From the NCBI RefSeq assembly GCF_000738435.1, contig NZ_CP003984.1, positions 930,001-994,000 of the forward strand: 64,000 nt of DNA, given 5' to 3'. The notes beneath the pieces were generated by a model that worked only from the letters and a program-made list of their open reading frames with translations, did not search any database and had not been told where the DNA came from. The translations under genes were made by a program, and so were the position numbers. Of the stretch, positions 48,925 through 57,844 are shown in pieces; position 1 is the stretch's first letter; every line of letters starts with the position of its first letter. This DNA comes from Planktomarina temperata RCA23 (lineage in GTDB: Bacteria > Pseudomonadota > Alphaproteobacteria > Rhodobacterales > Rhodobacteraceae).

Positions 48925-51114
48925 GTGTCAGAGCCTCAATTCTTTCATCAAGGTGATTTGGTTGCCGTCTTAACCAGCCAACCGCTGGATCGGGTGCTGG
49001 ATTATAAGGCGCCTGAAGGGGGATGCTGGCAGGGGGCCTTTGTTGAGGTGCCCTTGGGACCGCGCAAGGTCTTGGGTGTCGTCTGGCGGGCCGGCGCGGG
49101 GGATTATGACCACGCCAAGATCCGCTCGGTGATCCGCGTGCTTGATGTGGCGCCCATGCAACAGAGTATGGCAGAATTCTTGCGTCGGGTCTCGGAGTAT
49201 ACGCTCACACCTATGTCGAAAATGCTGCGCCTGGCCACGCGCGCGCCGGGCTTGGGAGATCCGCCCTCGATGCGGCAGGTTTACCGTTTGGGTGCACAGA
49301 CCGAGGCCCGTATGACCGATGCGCGGCAAAAAGTGCTCGCGGTTTTGGAAGAATTTGCTGAGCTGAGTTTCACACTCAAGGAATTGTCCGATGCGGCAGG
49401 CGTCACCTCATCGGTGGTTAAAGGCCTGGTGAAACTGGGGGCGGTGGAGGAGCTGGCCACGCCGCAAGATATGCCCTTTGCGCATTTAAACCCAAGCTTG
49501 CCCGGCAAGAGCCTGTCAGAAGATCAGGCCGCAGCGGTTGCGCAATTGCAGGCAAATTCCGCGGGCTATCGCACGACGCTTTTGAAAGGTGTCACTGGAT
49601 CGGGCAAAACGGAGGTCTATTTGGAGGCGGTGGCAAGCTGCCTCAACGAGGGGCGACAGGCCTTGGTCTTGTTGCCTGAAATCGCTTTGACAGCAGAATT
49701 TTTGACCCGGGTTGAGGCCCGCTTTGGCGCACGCCCGGCGGAATGGCATTCGGGTGTGACCATGACAGAGCGGCGCCGCACTTGGAAAATGGTGGGGCAA
49801 GGTCATGCGCAAATGGTCGTGGGGGCCCGGTCGGCTTTGTTTCTACCCTTTCAAGATTTGGGGCTGATCGTTGTCGATGAGGAACACGACAGCAGCTACA
49901 AGCAAGAGGACGGCGTGCTGTATAACGCGCGCGACATGGCCGTGCTGCGCGCGTCTTTGGTTGGCGGGCAGGTGGTGCTGGCCAGCGCCACGCCCAGTCT
50001 CGAAAGTTGGGCCAATGTCGAGGCCGGAAAATATACGAAAATTGAACTGAAAAGCCGCTTTGGAGCGTCAGTTTTGCCCGAGATGATGGCGATTGATATG
50101 CGGCAAGAAACGCTGCCTGCAGATCGTTGGATATCCCCCCGCCTGCAAAAGATGGTTGAGGCACGCATTCAGGCAGGGGAGCAATCCTTGCTCTTTATCA
50201 ATCGCCGCGGTTATGCGCCCATCACGCTCTGCCGGGCTTGTGGCAATCAAGTGGGTTGCGATCATTGCGATGCGCGGATGGTCGAGCATCGCTTTCTCAA
50301 GCGCCTAATGTGTCACCAATGTGGCGAAAGCAAACCAGTACCAAAAATTTGTCCCAGTTGTGCGGCAGAAGACCGTTTGGCTGTGGTGGGGCCCGGTGTG
50401 GAGCGATTGGCCGAGGAGGCCACAGCGCTTTTCCCCGAGGCGAAAGTCGCGGTTCTCTCCTCTGATTTATTTGGCTCAGCGCGCGCATTGAAAGAGCAAA
50501 TCGCCAAACTTGCCGCCGGGGAGGTGGATGTGATCATTGGCACGCAGCTGGTCGCCAAAGGGCATAACTTCCCAAAGTTAACCTTGGTTGGGGTGATTGA
50601 CGCAGATTTAGGGCTTCAAGGTTCGGACCTGCGCGCCGCAGAACGAACCTTCCAGCTGATGCGTCAAGTGGCCGGTCGCGCTGGACGGTCCGACAAGCCG
50701 GGGGTGGCGGCCCTGCAAACCCATCAGCCAGAGCACCCGGTCATCCGCGCAATTCTGGATGGGGATGAAGAGGCCTTTTGGAGCGCCGAAGCGCAAGCCC
50801 GCGCACAAGCCGGCGTGCCACCCTATGGCCGCTTGGTCGGGGTTGTATTATCCTCACCCGATGCGCAGGAGGCCTTTGAGGTTGGGCAGGCCATGGCGCG
50901 CAATTGTCAGCCTTTGACACAGATCGGTGCACAGATTTTTGGACCGGCCCCAGCTCCAATTGCCCGCATCCGTGGGCGCCATAGGGTACGGCTCTTAATT
51001 AAGGCAGAAAAAAACGCCCCTATTCAAGCGGCTTTGACCGCTTGGACAGCCCTATTCAAGCTGCCAAACTCCCTCCGCTTGTCGATTGATATTGATCCGC
51101 AGAGTTTTTACTAA
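48925..51114 (+). CDS. priA: Primosomal protein N' (replication restart helicase PriA)
   Basis: DNA helicase of 729 residues that restarts stalled replication forks. Visible in order: an N-terminal 3'-DNA-binding domain, a winged helix, Walker A in [18 protein letters not shown], the DEEH box in [16 protein letters not shown], a zinc-binding cysteine cluster ([14 protein letters not shown] ... CHQCGE ... CPSCAAED), and [20 protein letters not shown]. The start is GTG at 48925, with AAGGA upstream. Confidence 0.96.
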   Translation: MSEPQFFHQGDLVAVLTSQPLDRVLDYKAPEGGCWQGAFVEVPLGPRKVLGVVWRAGAGDYDHAKIRSVIRVLDVAPMQQSMAEFLRRVSEYTLTPMSKMLRLATRAPGLGDPPSMRQVYRLGAQTEARMTDARQKVLAVLEEFAELSFTLKELSDAAGVTSSVVKGLVKLGAVEELATPQDMPFAHLNPSLPGKSLSEDQAAAVAQLQANSAGYRTTLLKGVTGSGKTEVYLEAVASCLNEGRQALVLLPEIALTAEFLTRVEARFGARPAEWHSGVTMTERRRTWKMVGQGHAQMVVGARSALFLPFQDLGLIVVDEEHDSSYKQEDGVLYNARDMAVLRASLVGGQVVLASATPSLESWANVEAGKYTKIELKSRFGASVLPEMMAIDMRQETLPADRWISPRLQKMVEARIQAGEQSLLFINRRGYAPITLCRACGNQVGCDHCDARMVEHRFLKRLMCHQCGESKPVPKICPSCAAEDRLAVVGPGVERLAEEATALFPEAKVAVLSSDLFGSARALKEQIAKLAAGEVDVIIGTQLVAKGHNFPKLTLVGVIDADLGLQGSDLRAAERTFQLMRQVAGRAGRSDKPGVAALQTHQPEHPVIRAILDGDEEAFWSAEAQARAQAGVPPYGRLVGVVLSSPDAQEAFEVGQAMARNCQPLTQIGAQIFGPAPAPIARIRGRHRVRLLIKAEKNAPIQAALTAWTALFKLPNSLRLSIDIDPQSFY

Positions 51115-51121
51115 CGCCTTG

Positions 51122-53095
51122 CTATTGCGCCGCAATATTGCCTGGACCGGGATCGGCAAGGGCGACGATATCGAACATGATCCGGTTGAGCTCAAAGTCC
51201 TTTGGCGTATAGATGCGCGCTATTCCCATGGCCCGCAACTTCTGCGCATCCTCATCGGGAATAATCCCGCCGACGATCACCGGAATATGGATCAGCTCGG
51301 CCGCGCGCAGCTTGGACATCAACTCTTGCATCAGGGGCATATGTGAGCCTGAGAGAATAGACAGGCCGATCACATGCACCGCGCCATCGCGCGCGGCTGT
51401 GATGATTTCGTCCGGCGTGAGGCGGATGCCTTCATAAGAGATCTCCATCCCGCAATCCCGCGCGCGGGTGGCGATTTGTTCGGCTCCGTTGGAATGCCCA
51501 TCCAGACCCGGTTTTCCCATCAAAAAAGTCAGCTTGCGTCCCAGCCGATCACTGACTGCCGCGACTTGATCGCGAATCTCATCTAAACCTTCGGTACGAT
51601 TGGACGGGGTGGCGCTGACGCCCGTGGGGCCTCTATATTGACCGAAGGCTTGGCGCAGCACATCGCCCCATTCGCCCGTGGTTACCCCGGCTTTTGCGGC
51701 GGCAATAGAGGGCGGCATAATATTGCTGCCATCGAGGGCGGCGGCGCGCAGATCCCGAAGGGCCTCGTTCACCGCCTGCGCATCTCGTGCCGCGCGCCAG
51801 CGGGTGAGCCGCGCGATTTGCTCGGCTTCGTTCTTGGGGTCCACTGTCATGATCGCATCGTCGCCTGCGGTGAGCGGGCTGGCTTCGCCGCTTTGATAAG
51901 CGTTGACCCCGACCACAGTCATATCCCCGCTCTCAATCTGACCAATGCGGGCCGCATTGGACTCGACCAAACGCGACTTCATATATTCGATCGCCTCGAC
52001 GGCGCCGCCCATGGAATCGATCAACGCCAGCTCGGCCCGTGCGCCCTCCTTGAGGGAGGCAACTTTGCGCTCAACGGCGGGGTTTTCGTCAAACAGATCC
52101 TCATATTCCAAAAGATCGGTTTCAAAGGCCATAATTTGTTGCATCCGTAGAGACCATTGCTGATCCCAAGGGCGCGGCAGACCTAAGGCCTCATTCCAAG
52201 CGGGCAATTGCACAGCGCGGGCGCGGGCTTTTTTGGACAGGGTGACCGCCAGCATTTCAATCAAGATGCGATAGACGTTGTTTTCGGGTTGTTGTTCGGT
52301 CAGACCCAAAGAATTGACCTGCACGCCATAGCGGAAACGCCGCATCTTAGGATCACTCACCCCGTAGCGGTCGCGGCAGATCTCGTCCCAAAGATCAACA
52401 AAAGCCCGCATTTTGCACATTTCAGTGACAAAACGAATGCCGGCGTTCACGAAAAAGCTGATCCGCCCAACCATTTGGCCAAAATGTTCTTCGGGTACCT
52501 TGCCTTTGAGGTCATCCAAAACCGCAGTCGCTGTCGCGAGGGCAAAGGCCAGCTCTTGCTCGGGTGTCGCGCCGGCCTCTTGCAGGTGATAAGAACAGAC
52601 GTTCATCGGGTTCCATTTGGGCAGATGCGCGCGCGTGTAGGCGGCGATGTCGGTGATCATCCGCAAGGAGGGTTTGGGCGGGCAAATATAGGTGCCTCGG
52701 CTCAAATATTCCTTAATTATGTCGTTTTGCACCGTACCTTGCAGCGCGCTGATATCGGCGCCTTGCTCCTCGGCTGCGGCGATATAGAGCGCCAGCAGCC
52801 AAGGCGCTGTGGCATTGATGGTCATTGAGGTGTTCATCTGATCGAGGGGGATGTCGGCAAAGAGCGTGCGCATATCCCCCAAATGGCTGACGGGGACGCC
52901 CACTTTGCCCACTTCGCCGCGCGCCAAAATATGATCGCTGTCATAGCCCGTTTGTGTCGGCAGATCAAAGGCCACGGACAGGCCCGTTTGCCCTTTGGCG
53001 AGATTGGAGCGATAGAGCGCATTAGAAGCCTCGGCCGTAGAATGGCCTGCATATGTTCGAAACAACCAGGGACGATCTTTTTGCACTTGGGTCAT
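51122..53095 (-). CDS. ecm: Ethylmalonyl-CoA mutase (MeaA type)
   Basis: B12-dependent mutase of 657 residues that turns (2R)-ethylmalonyl-CoA into methylsuccinyl-CoA in the ethylmalonyl-CoA pathway. The catalytic barrel covers about residues 1-500 (YAGHSTAEASNALYRSNLAK, QTGLSVAFDLPTQTGYDSD) and the B12 domain about 515-650 with the cobalt-binding histidine in MGKPGLDGHSNGAEQIATRA and ILSGSHMPLMQELMSKL. The length and the YAGHSTAEASN form point to MeaA/Ecm rather than methylmalonyl-CoA mutase. ccr, the gene for the enzyme that makes ethylmalonyl-CoA, is 1.6 kb away. Confidence 0.93.
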   Translation of the reverse strand: MTQVQKDRPWLFRTYAGHSTAEASNALYRSNLAKGQTGLSVAFDLPTQTGYDSDHILARGEVGKVGVPVSHLGDMRTLFADIPLDQMNTSMTINATAPWLLALYIAAAEEQGADISALQGTVQNDIIKEYLSRGTYICPPKPSLRMITDIAAYTRAHLPKWNPMNVCSYHLQEAGATPEQELAFALATATAVLDDLKGKVPEEHFGQMVGRISFFVNAGIRFVTEMCKMRAFVDLWDEICRDRYGVSDPKMRRFRYGVQVNSLGLTEQQPENNVYRILIEMLAVTLSKKARARAVQLPAWNEALGLPRPWDQQWSLRMQQIMAFETDLLEYEDLFDENPAVERKVASLKEGARAELALIDSMGGAVEAIEYMKSRLVESNAARIGQIESGDMTVVGVNAYQSGEASPLTAGDDAIMTVDPKNEAEQIARLTRWRAARDAQAVNEALRDLRAAALDGSNIMPPSIAAAKAGVTTGEWGDVLRQAFGQYRGPTGVSATPSNRTEGLDEIRDQVAAVSDRLGRKLTFLMGKPGLDGHSNGAEQIATRARDCGMEISYEGIRLTPDEIITAARDGAVHVIGLSILSGSHMPLMQELMSKLRAAELIHIPVIVGGIIPDEDAQKLRAMGIARIYTPKDFELNRIMFDIVALADPGPGNIAAQ

Positions 53096-53116
53096 AACGG
53101 GCCTCTCTTTCTTGTG

Positions 53117-53135
53117 TGCGAAATATAATTGCGCA
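53117..53135 (-). promoter_or_regulatory. Imperfect inverted repeat upstream of ecm
   Basis: TGCGAAAT (53117-53124) and ATTGCGCA (53128-53135) are reverse complements at 7 of 8 positions around ATA. It lies 22-40 bp before the ecm start, where a regulator would act on the promoter. The ATTGCG half also occurs before ccr. Confidence 0.4.
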
Positions 53136-53234
53136 TTAGCACTTAATGGCGGAATAATACCACCCTGTCAATTCGCTGCAACGCGGCAATTTTGCCATCT
53201 GGCGCATATCTGCCATTTCAGGCAGATTGGCCGG

Positions 53235-54599
53235 ATGTTTGAGACAATTGAGCTTCCGATGTGGTTTGTAGTGATCGCGGCGATTTTCGCTGCGATTGCC
53301 GCTTTGGAGCGTGCTTTGATCCCCTCTGTACGGTGGTTTTTCCGGCGCAGAATGGAGCGGGTGGTCAGCCAATTAAACGCGCGGCTGGACCGTCCGATTG
53401 AACCGTTCAAATTGGCCCGGCGCCATGATATGATTCAAAGATTGCTCTATCATCCCGATGTGATGCAGGCGGTCAATGATCACGCCCGCAAGGAGGGCAT
53501 CCCTGAAAATGTCGCTTTTCAAGAGGCGCAGAAATACGCGCGGGAGATCGTGCCGTCCTTCAGTGCGACGGTCTATTTCACCGTCGCCAGCACCATTGCC
53601 CGCTTTCTCAGCGAGACGCTCTATAGGGTGCGCATTGGCCGTTTTGAGGATGTTTTGAGCGGCTTGGATCCCAAGGCAACTGTGGTGTTTGTCATGAACC
53701 ATCGCTCAAATATGGATTATGTTCTGGTGACTTATCTGGCCTCAAAACGCTCTGCATTGTCTTATGCGGTGGGCGAATGGGCACGGATCTGGCCGATTAG
53801 CCTACTCATTCGCGCGATGGGTGCGTTTTTTATTCGCCGCAAATCGCGTGGGTTGCTTTATCGGCGGGTTCTGGCCCGCTATGTCCAGATGGCGACGCAG
53901 GGCGGCGTGACACAAGCGGTGTTTCCAGAGGGTGGCCTGTCCTTGGACGGGCGTTTGGCACCGCCGCGGATGGGGTTTATGAATTATGTCATCGCTGGGT
54001 GGGAACCAAAGGGCCGAGATGTCATATTCGTGCCAGTCTCGATCAATTACGATCGGGTCTTGGAGGATTACATTCTTCTCGCTGCTGGCAAGCGCGGAGA
54101 AAGGCGTTTTGGTGCCAATATTTCCGTCATCGCGCGTTTTTTGGCACAGCAGTTTTGGTTGTGGTTGACGGGCCGCTATCGGCGCTTTGGTTATGCGGCT
54201 GTTCATTTTGGCGCGCCGGTGAGCCTGTCGGCGTTTCACAAACAGACGGGCGGGATCTCTTCTCCTGTTCTGGCGCGCGAGATCATGGCCCAGGTGGAGG
54301 CCGGCATTCCTGTTCTGCCTGTTCCTCTAATCTCATTGATATTAATTCATAAAGCGCCACTGCGGGCGCTGGAGCTTACTGCCGCATTTGCGGAGGTCAT
54401 GCAGGCAGTTGAGCCGGAGTATTTGCAAGCCACTCCAGAGGCCTGGGCCGAGGCGGCGGAAGCGGGCGTTTTAAATTTGATGCAGCGCAAGCTGATTGTG
54501 CAGGATGGGGGGCGTTATGTCATTACTGAGAAGGGCAAATTTGTGCTCCCCTATTATGCCGCCAGCCTGTCCCATATATCAGAAAAATTACGTGAGTAA
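53235..54599 (+). CDS. Glycerol-3-phosphate acyltransferase-like protein (PlsB/PlsC superfamily)
   Basis: Membrane-associated acyltransferase of 454 residues. One membrane segment lies near the N-terminus (residues 8-28). The acyltransferase block I is VMNHRSNMDYVLVTYLASKR (the HX4D catalytic pair) and block III is AVFPEGGLSLDGRLAPPRMG. Its size is between PlsC and PlsB; family members are annotated as 1-acyl-glycerol-3-phosphate or glycerol-3-phosphate acyltransferases. The frame is open upstream, but ATG at 53235 gives the natural start. It sits between ecm and ccr, as in other Rhodobacterales as far as I recall. Confidence 0.85.
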   Translation: MFETIELPMWFVVIAAIFAAIAALERALIPSVRWFFRRRMERVVSQLNARLDRPIEPFKLARRHDMIQRLLYHPDVMQAVNDHARKEGIPENVAFQEAQKYAREIVPSFSATVYFTVASTIARFLSETLYRVRIGRFEDVLSGLDPKATVVFVMNHRSNMDYVLVTYLASKRSALSYAVGEWARIWPISLLIRAMGAFFIRRKSRGLLYRRVLARYVQMATQGGVTQAVFPEGGLSLDGRLAPPRMGFMNYVIAGWEPKGRDVIFVPVSINYDRVLEDYILLAAGKRGERRFGANISVIARFLAQQFWLWLTGRYRRFGYAAVHFGAPVSLSAFHKQTGGISSPVLAREIMAQVEAGIPVLPVPLISLILIHKAPLRALELTAAFAEVMQAVEPEYLQATPEAWAEAAEAGVLNLMQRKLIVQDGGRYVITEKGKFVLPYYAASLSHISEKLRE

Positions 54600-54629
54600 T
54601 TAAATTACAAATTAATACGAAAATTGGTT

Positions 54630-54657
54630 GCAATATTGCGTGATGGATTTTATCCAT
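54630..54657 (+). promoter_or_regulatory. Two palindromes in the ccr upstream region
   Basis: GCAATATTGC (54630-54639) is a perfect 10-bp palindrome that extends to ATTGCG. It is followed by ATGGAT (54643-54648) and ATCCAT (54652-54657) around TTT. Either may bind a regulator of the ethylmalonyl-CoA pathway. Confidence 0.4.
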
Positions 54658-54674
54658 TGAAGTGCAGGTTGATT

Positions 54675-54685
54675 CTGCATCGCAG
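54675..54685 (+). promoter_or_regulatory. Candidate PhaR site before ccr
   Basis: CTGCATCGCAG fits CTGC-N3-GCAG, the motif described for the polyhydroxybutyrate regulator PhaR in Rhodobacter. It ends 21 bp before the ccr ATG. Short motifs of this kind also occur by chance. Confidence 0.4.
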
Positions 54686-54706
54686 CAATATCGTAAGGGG
54701 CTTCTC

Positions 54707-55993
54707 ATGCCATTGGATTCAAACTCACCCTTGACCGCCTATACCGCGGAGAAAAAAGATCTCTATGACATGGGCGAAATGCCGCCCTTGGGTCATGTTC
54801 CGAAACAAATGTATGGCTGGGCCATTCGCAAAGAGCGTCATGGCGAGCCAGATACGGCCATGTTGCAAGAGGTTTTGGACGTGCCTGAATTGGACAATTA
54901 CGACGTTTTGGTCTTGGTGATGGCGGCTGGTATTAACTATAATGGAGTTTGGGCCGCTTTGGGCGTGCCAATCAGCCCCTTTGATGGCCATAAGCAACCC
55001 TATCACATCGCGGGGTCTGACGCGTCGGGCATCGTCTGGGCTGTGGGCTCAAAAGTGACCCGTTGGAAACTGGGCGATGAGGTCGTGATCCATTGCAATC
55101 AAGATGATGGGGATGACGAGGAATGCAATGGCGGTGATCCGATGTATTCGACCTCACAGCGCATTTGGGGCTATGAAACCCCCGATGGCTCGTTCAGCCA
55201 GTTCACTCGGGTTCAAAGCCAACAATTGATGCCGCGTCCGAAGCATCAAACCTGGGAAGAAAGCGCCTGCTACACGCTGACCCTAGCCACCGCCTACCGA
55301 ATGCTCTTTGGTCATGCGCCGCATGAGCTGAAACCGGGGCAAAACGTATTGATCTGGGGTGCATCGGGCGGGTTGGGCTCTTATGCCGTGCAGCTGGCCA
55401 ATGTGGTTGGTGCCAATGCGATTGGTGTCATCAGTGACGAAAGCAAACGTGATTTTGTCATGGGGCTCGGCGCAAAAGGCGTGATCAACCGCCGCGATTT
55501 CAATTTCTGGGGACAAATGCCCACGGTCAACACCCCTGAATACGCCACTTGGTTTAAAGAGGCTCGCAAGTTCGGCGCCGCGATTTGGGAGATCACAGGC
55601 AAGGGAAACAACCCCGACCTGGTGTTTGAGCATCCCGGCGAAAGCACCTTTCCTGTCTCAACCTTCGTGTGCAAAAAAGGCGGTATGGTGGTGATCTGTG
55701 CAGGGACGACCGGTTACAATTTGACCCTGGATGTGCGCTATATGTGGATGCATCAAAAACGCCTTCAAGGCTCTCATTTTGCCAACCTTAAGCAGGCGGC
55801 TGCGGCCAATCGCTTGATGTGTGAAGACAAGCTTAACCCTTGCTTGTCTGAAACCTTTGATTGGAACGATCTGCCGGAAGCGCATATGAAAATGCGCCGC
55901 AATGAGCATCTGCCGGGCAATATGTCTGTATTGGTGCAAGCGCCCCGCCGCGGGCTGCGCACGATTGAAGAGACCCTTGCGGTTGCACGGTAA
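54707..55993 (+). CDS. ccr: Crotonyl-CoA carboxylase/reductase
   Basis: Reductive carboxylation of crotonyl-CoA with NADPH and CO2 to (2S)-ethylmalonyl-CoA, the defining step of the ethylmalonyl-CoA pathway for C2 assimilation. The 428-residue MDR-fold protein has the signature runs GWAIRKERHGEPDTAM, VMAAGINYNGVWAALGVPIS, CNQDDGDDEECNGGDPMYS and the nucleotide-binding WGASGGLGSYAVQLANVVGA. AAGGGG precedes ATG 54707; the frame is open 15 codons further back. Confidence 0.96.
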   Translation: MPLDSNSPLTAYTAEKKDLYDMGEMPPLGHVPKQMYGWAIRKERHGEPDTAMLQEVLDVPELDNYDVLVLVMAAGINYNGVWAALGVPISPFDGHKQPYHIAGSDASGIVWAVGSKVTRWKLGDEVVIHCNQDDGDDEECNGGDPMYSTSQRIWGYETPDGSFSQFTRVQSQQLMPRPKHQTWEESACYTLTLATAYRMLFGHAPHELKPGQNVLIWGASGGLGSYAVQLANVVGANAIGVISDESKRDFVMGLGAKGVINRRDFNFWGQMPTVNTPEYATWFKEARKFGAAIWEITGKGNNPDLVFEHPGESTFPVSTFVCKKGGMVVICAGTTGYNLTLDVRYMWMHQKRLQGSHFANLKQAAAANRLMCEDKLNPCLSETFDWNDLPEAHMKMRRNEHLPGNMSVLVQAPRRGLRTIEETLAVAR

Positions 55994-56080
55994 AAGACCC
56001 GCCGGGGGCAATTAATTTGCTCCCGGCATCCGAGTGCGCGCAATAGCTCTGGCCCCATGGCAAGCCATTGGCTAAACAAA

Positions 56081-57634
56081 GGCATGTCACAGACGCCAAT
56101 TTCCTATTCCGAAGATCAGGCCCAGGCCTATGATACCATCAGTGAGATTCTGCGCTCTGCGGGCGTGGATCTGGCCAATGGGATCGTGACCCCGCCGCGC
56201 GAGGGCAAAGACAATATCGCCGCTGTCATTGGCAAGGCCGGATCTGGCAAAACCTTGCTTTTGGCGCAGCTGTATCATGCGTTGAAAGATGCGGGGCTGA
56301 ACATCGTGTCGGGAGACTATGAACCCCGCGCGCGCAAAGACCGCCGGACCTTGGCGATTCTGGCCCCCACCAACAAAGCTGCGAGCGTATTGCGCAATAG
56401 AGGTGTACCCGCGACGACCATCCACCGCATTCTCTATACGCCGATGTATGATCCCGAGTATGAAAAAATCGCAGAGTGGCTCGGTGGCAATGGCGACCGG
56501 CCAGAGGTGGAGGGGGTCAGTGACCTCGCATTGGATCGAGCCTTGAGTTTCTTCACCTCCAATGCGTCTATTCCGGGCGCTTTGGCAGCGGCGGGGCTGC
56601 GGGGGTCTGACTTTATTACCGGATGGAAGCGCCGCGAGGAGCCTTTGGACGTGGGCTTTGTCGATGAGAGCTCCATGCTCGATGCGCAGCAATTGGAAGA
56701 TCTCAAAGAGATTTTCCCCACATTGATTCTGTTTGGCGACCCGGCGCAATTGGCGCCTGTGAACCAATCGGGGGCGATGGTGTTTGACGCTTTGCCTGAG
56801 GAGCGCCGCTTGGTGCTCAGCCGCGTCCATCGTCAGACGCAAGACAATCCGATCTTAGATCTGGCCCATGCTTTGGGCGATGCTTCTTTGCAGTTTTCTG
56901 ATTTTGAACAGATGGTGCGGGATGCGTCGATGCGCGATGATCGGGTGGTGATCGGTCAAAGGGTTGAGTCCGACCTCATGGCGCGCTCGCCCGTTCTGGT
57001 GTGGCGCAACGTGACACGGATCAAGCTCATTCAAGCCTTCCGCGGCGCCTATCAAGCCCCGATGGAGGAGCTCTTGCGGGGCGAGCCATTGATCTGTGAT
57101 GGTATTGAGCTTCCTTTAAAGCACCGCAAAAAGCGGTTGGATTTGGAGGCGCGGGGTCTGATCAAAGGGGCGCAGGTGGTCTATCTTGGGCCGGGCCGCA
57201 AACCGGGATTTTCGCGCCTGCATGTCATCGGTGCCGAGCAACCGCAGTTGAGCGCCGCCAGCATCGTCAAGATTGAAATGCCCGATGAGGAAGAACCCTT
57301 TATTCCCTTTGCCGCCCGCATGGGCGCCACCTTTCTGCATGGGGCTGCGGTGACCATTCATAAGGCCCAGGGCTCGCAGTGGGATACGGTCCAGGTGTTT
57401 GCGCCAGATATTTTTGTGGCCGCCCGCATGAACCGAACAGAGGCGGGCACGCAGCTTTGGAAACGGTTGGCCTATGTGGCGATCACCCGAGCAGAGAACC
57501 GGCTCATATGGGTTGTGCGCAACCGGCTGGCGCGTCCAAGTGGGGCTCTGGCGGTTGATGATTTGACCGAAGCGGTGCCGAGTTTTGAACTGACGATGGA
57601 GCCGATTGAGGATCAAAAAGACGGTGCATTCTGA
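56081..57634 (+). CDS. RecD-like ATP-dependent helicase (SF1B, AAA_30)
   Basis: A helicase of 517 residues. Walker A is VIGKAGSGKTLLLAQLYHAL, followed by AILAPTNKAASVLRNRG, the DE box in DVGFVDESSMLDAQQLEDLK, and FGDPAQLAPVNQSGAMVFD; the C-terminal motif is GAAVTIHKAQGSQWDTVQV and RLAYVAITRAENRLIWV. It is shorter than RecD and RecD2. An in-frame ATG at 56057 is an alternative start. The exact role in DNA repair is not known. Confidence 0.88.
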   Translation, partial: GMSQTPISYSEDQAQAYDTISEILRSAGVDLANGIVTPPREGKDNIAAVIGKAGSGKTLLLAQLYHALKDAGLNIVSGDYEPRARKDRRTLAILAPTNKAASVLRNRGVPATTIHRILYTPMYDPEYEKIAEWLGGNGDRPEVEGVSDLALDRALSFFTSNASIPGALAAAGLRGSDFITGWKRREEPLDVGFVDESSMLDAQQLEDLKEIFPTLILFGDPAQLAPVNQSGAMVFDALPEERRLVLSRVHRQTQDNPILDLAHALGDASLQFSDFEQMVRDASMRDDRVVIGQRVESDLMARSPVLVWRNVTRIKLIQAFRGAYQAPMEELLRGEPLICDGIELPLKHRKKRLDLEARGLIKGAQVVYLGPGRKPGFSRLHVIGAEQPQLSAASIVKIEMPDEEEPFIPFAARMGATFLHGAAVTIHKAQGSQWDTVQVFAPDIFVAARMNRTEAGTQLWKRLAYVAITRAENRLIWVVRNRLARPSGALAVDDLTEAVPSFELTMEPIEDQKDGAF

Positions 57635-57844
57635 AGCAAGACGTGGCGGGCCCACCAGAACAACCGTGTTGGTACTGAATTCCCGAGGACCTGTATGTAC
57701 AGGTGGGCGCCAGGTAAAAGAACCAGGGTTCAATCAGAGCCAGCTCCCTCGGATTGCGTATGGCCACTGGAATTTGACCGCTTTCGAGAAGGGCAGAACC
57801 CGCCGCTGTTTGAGATAGGCCTTTGCACGAACTTGTGCAAGGGC

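Noticed and set aside
51122-53095. Methylmalonyl-CoA mutase large subunit
   Set aside because: The size and N-terminal signature match the MeaA/ethylmalonyl-CoA mutase group, and ccr is close by.
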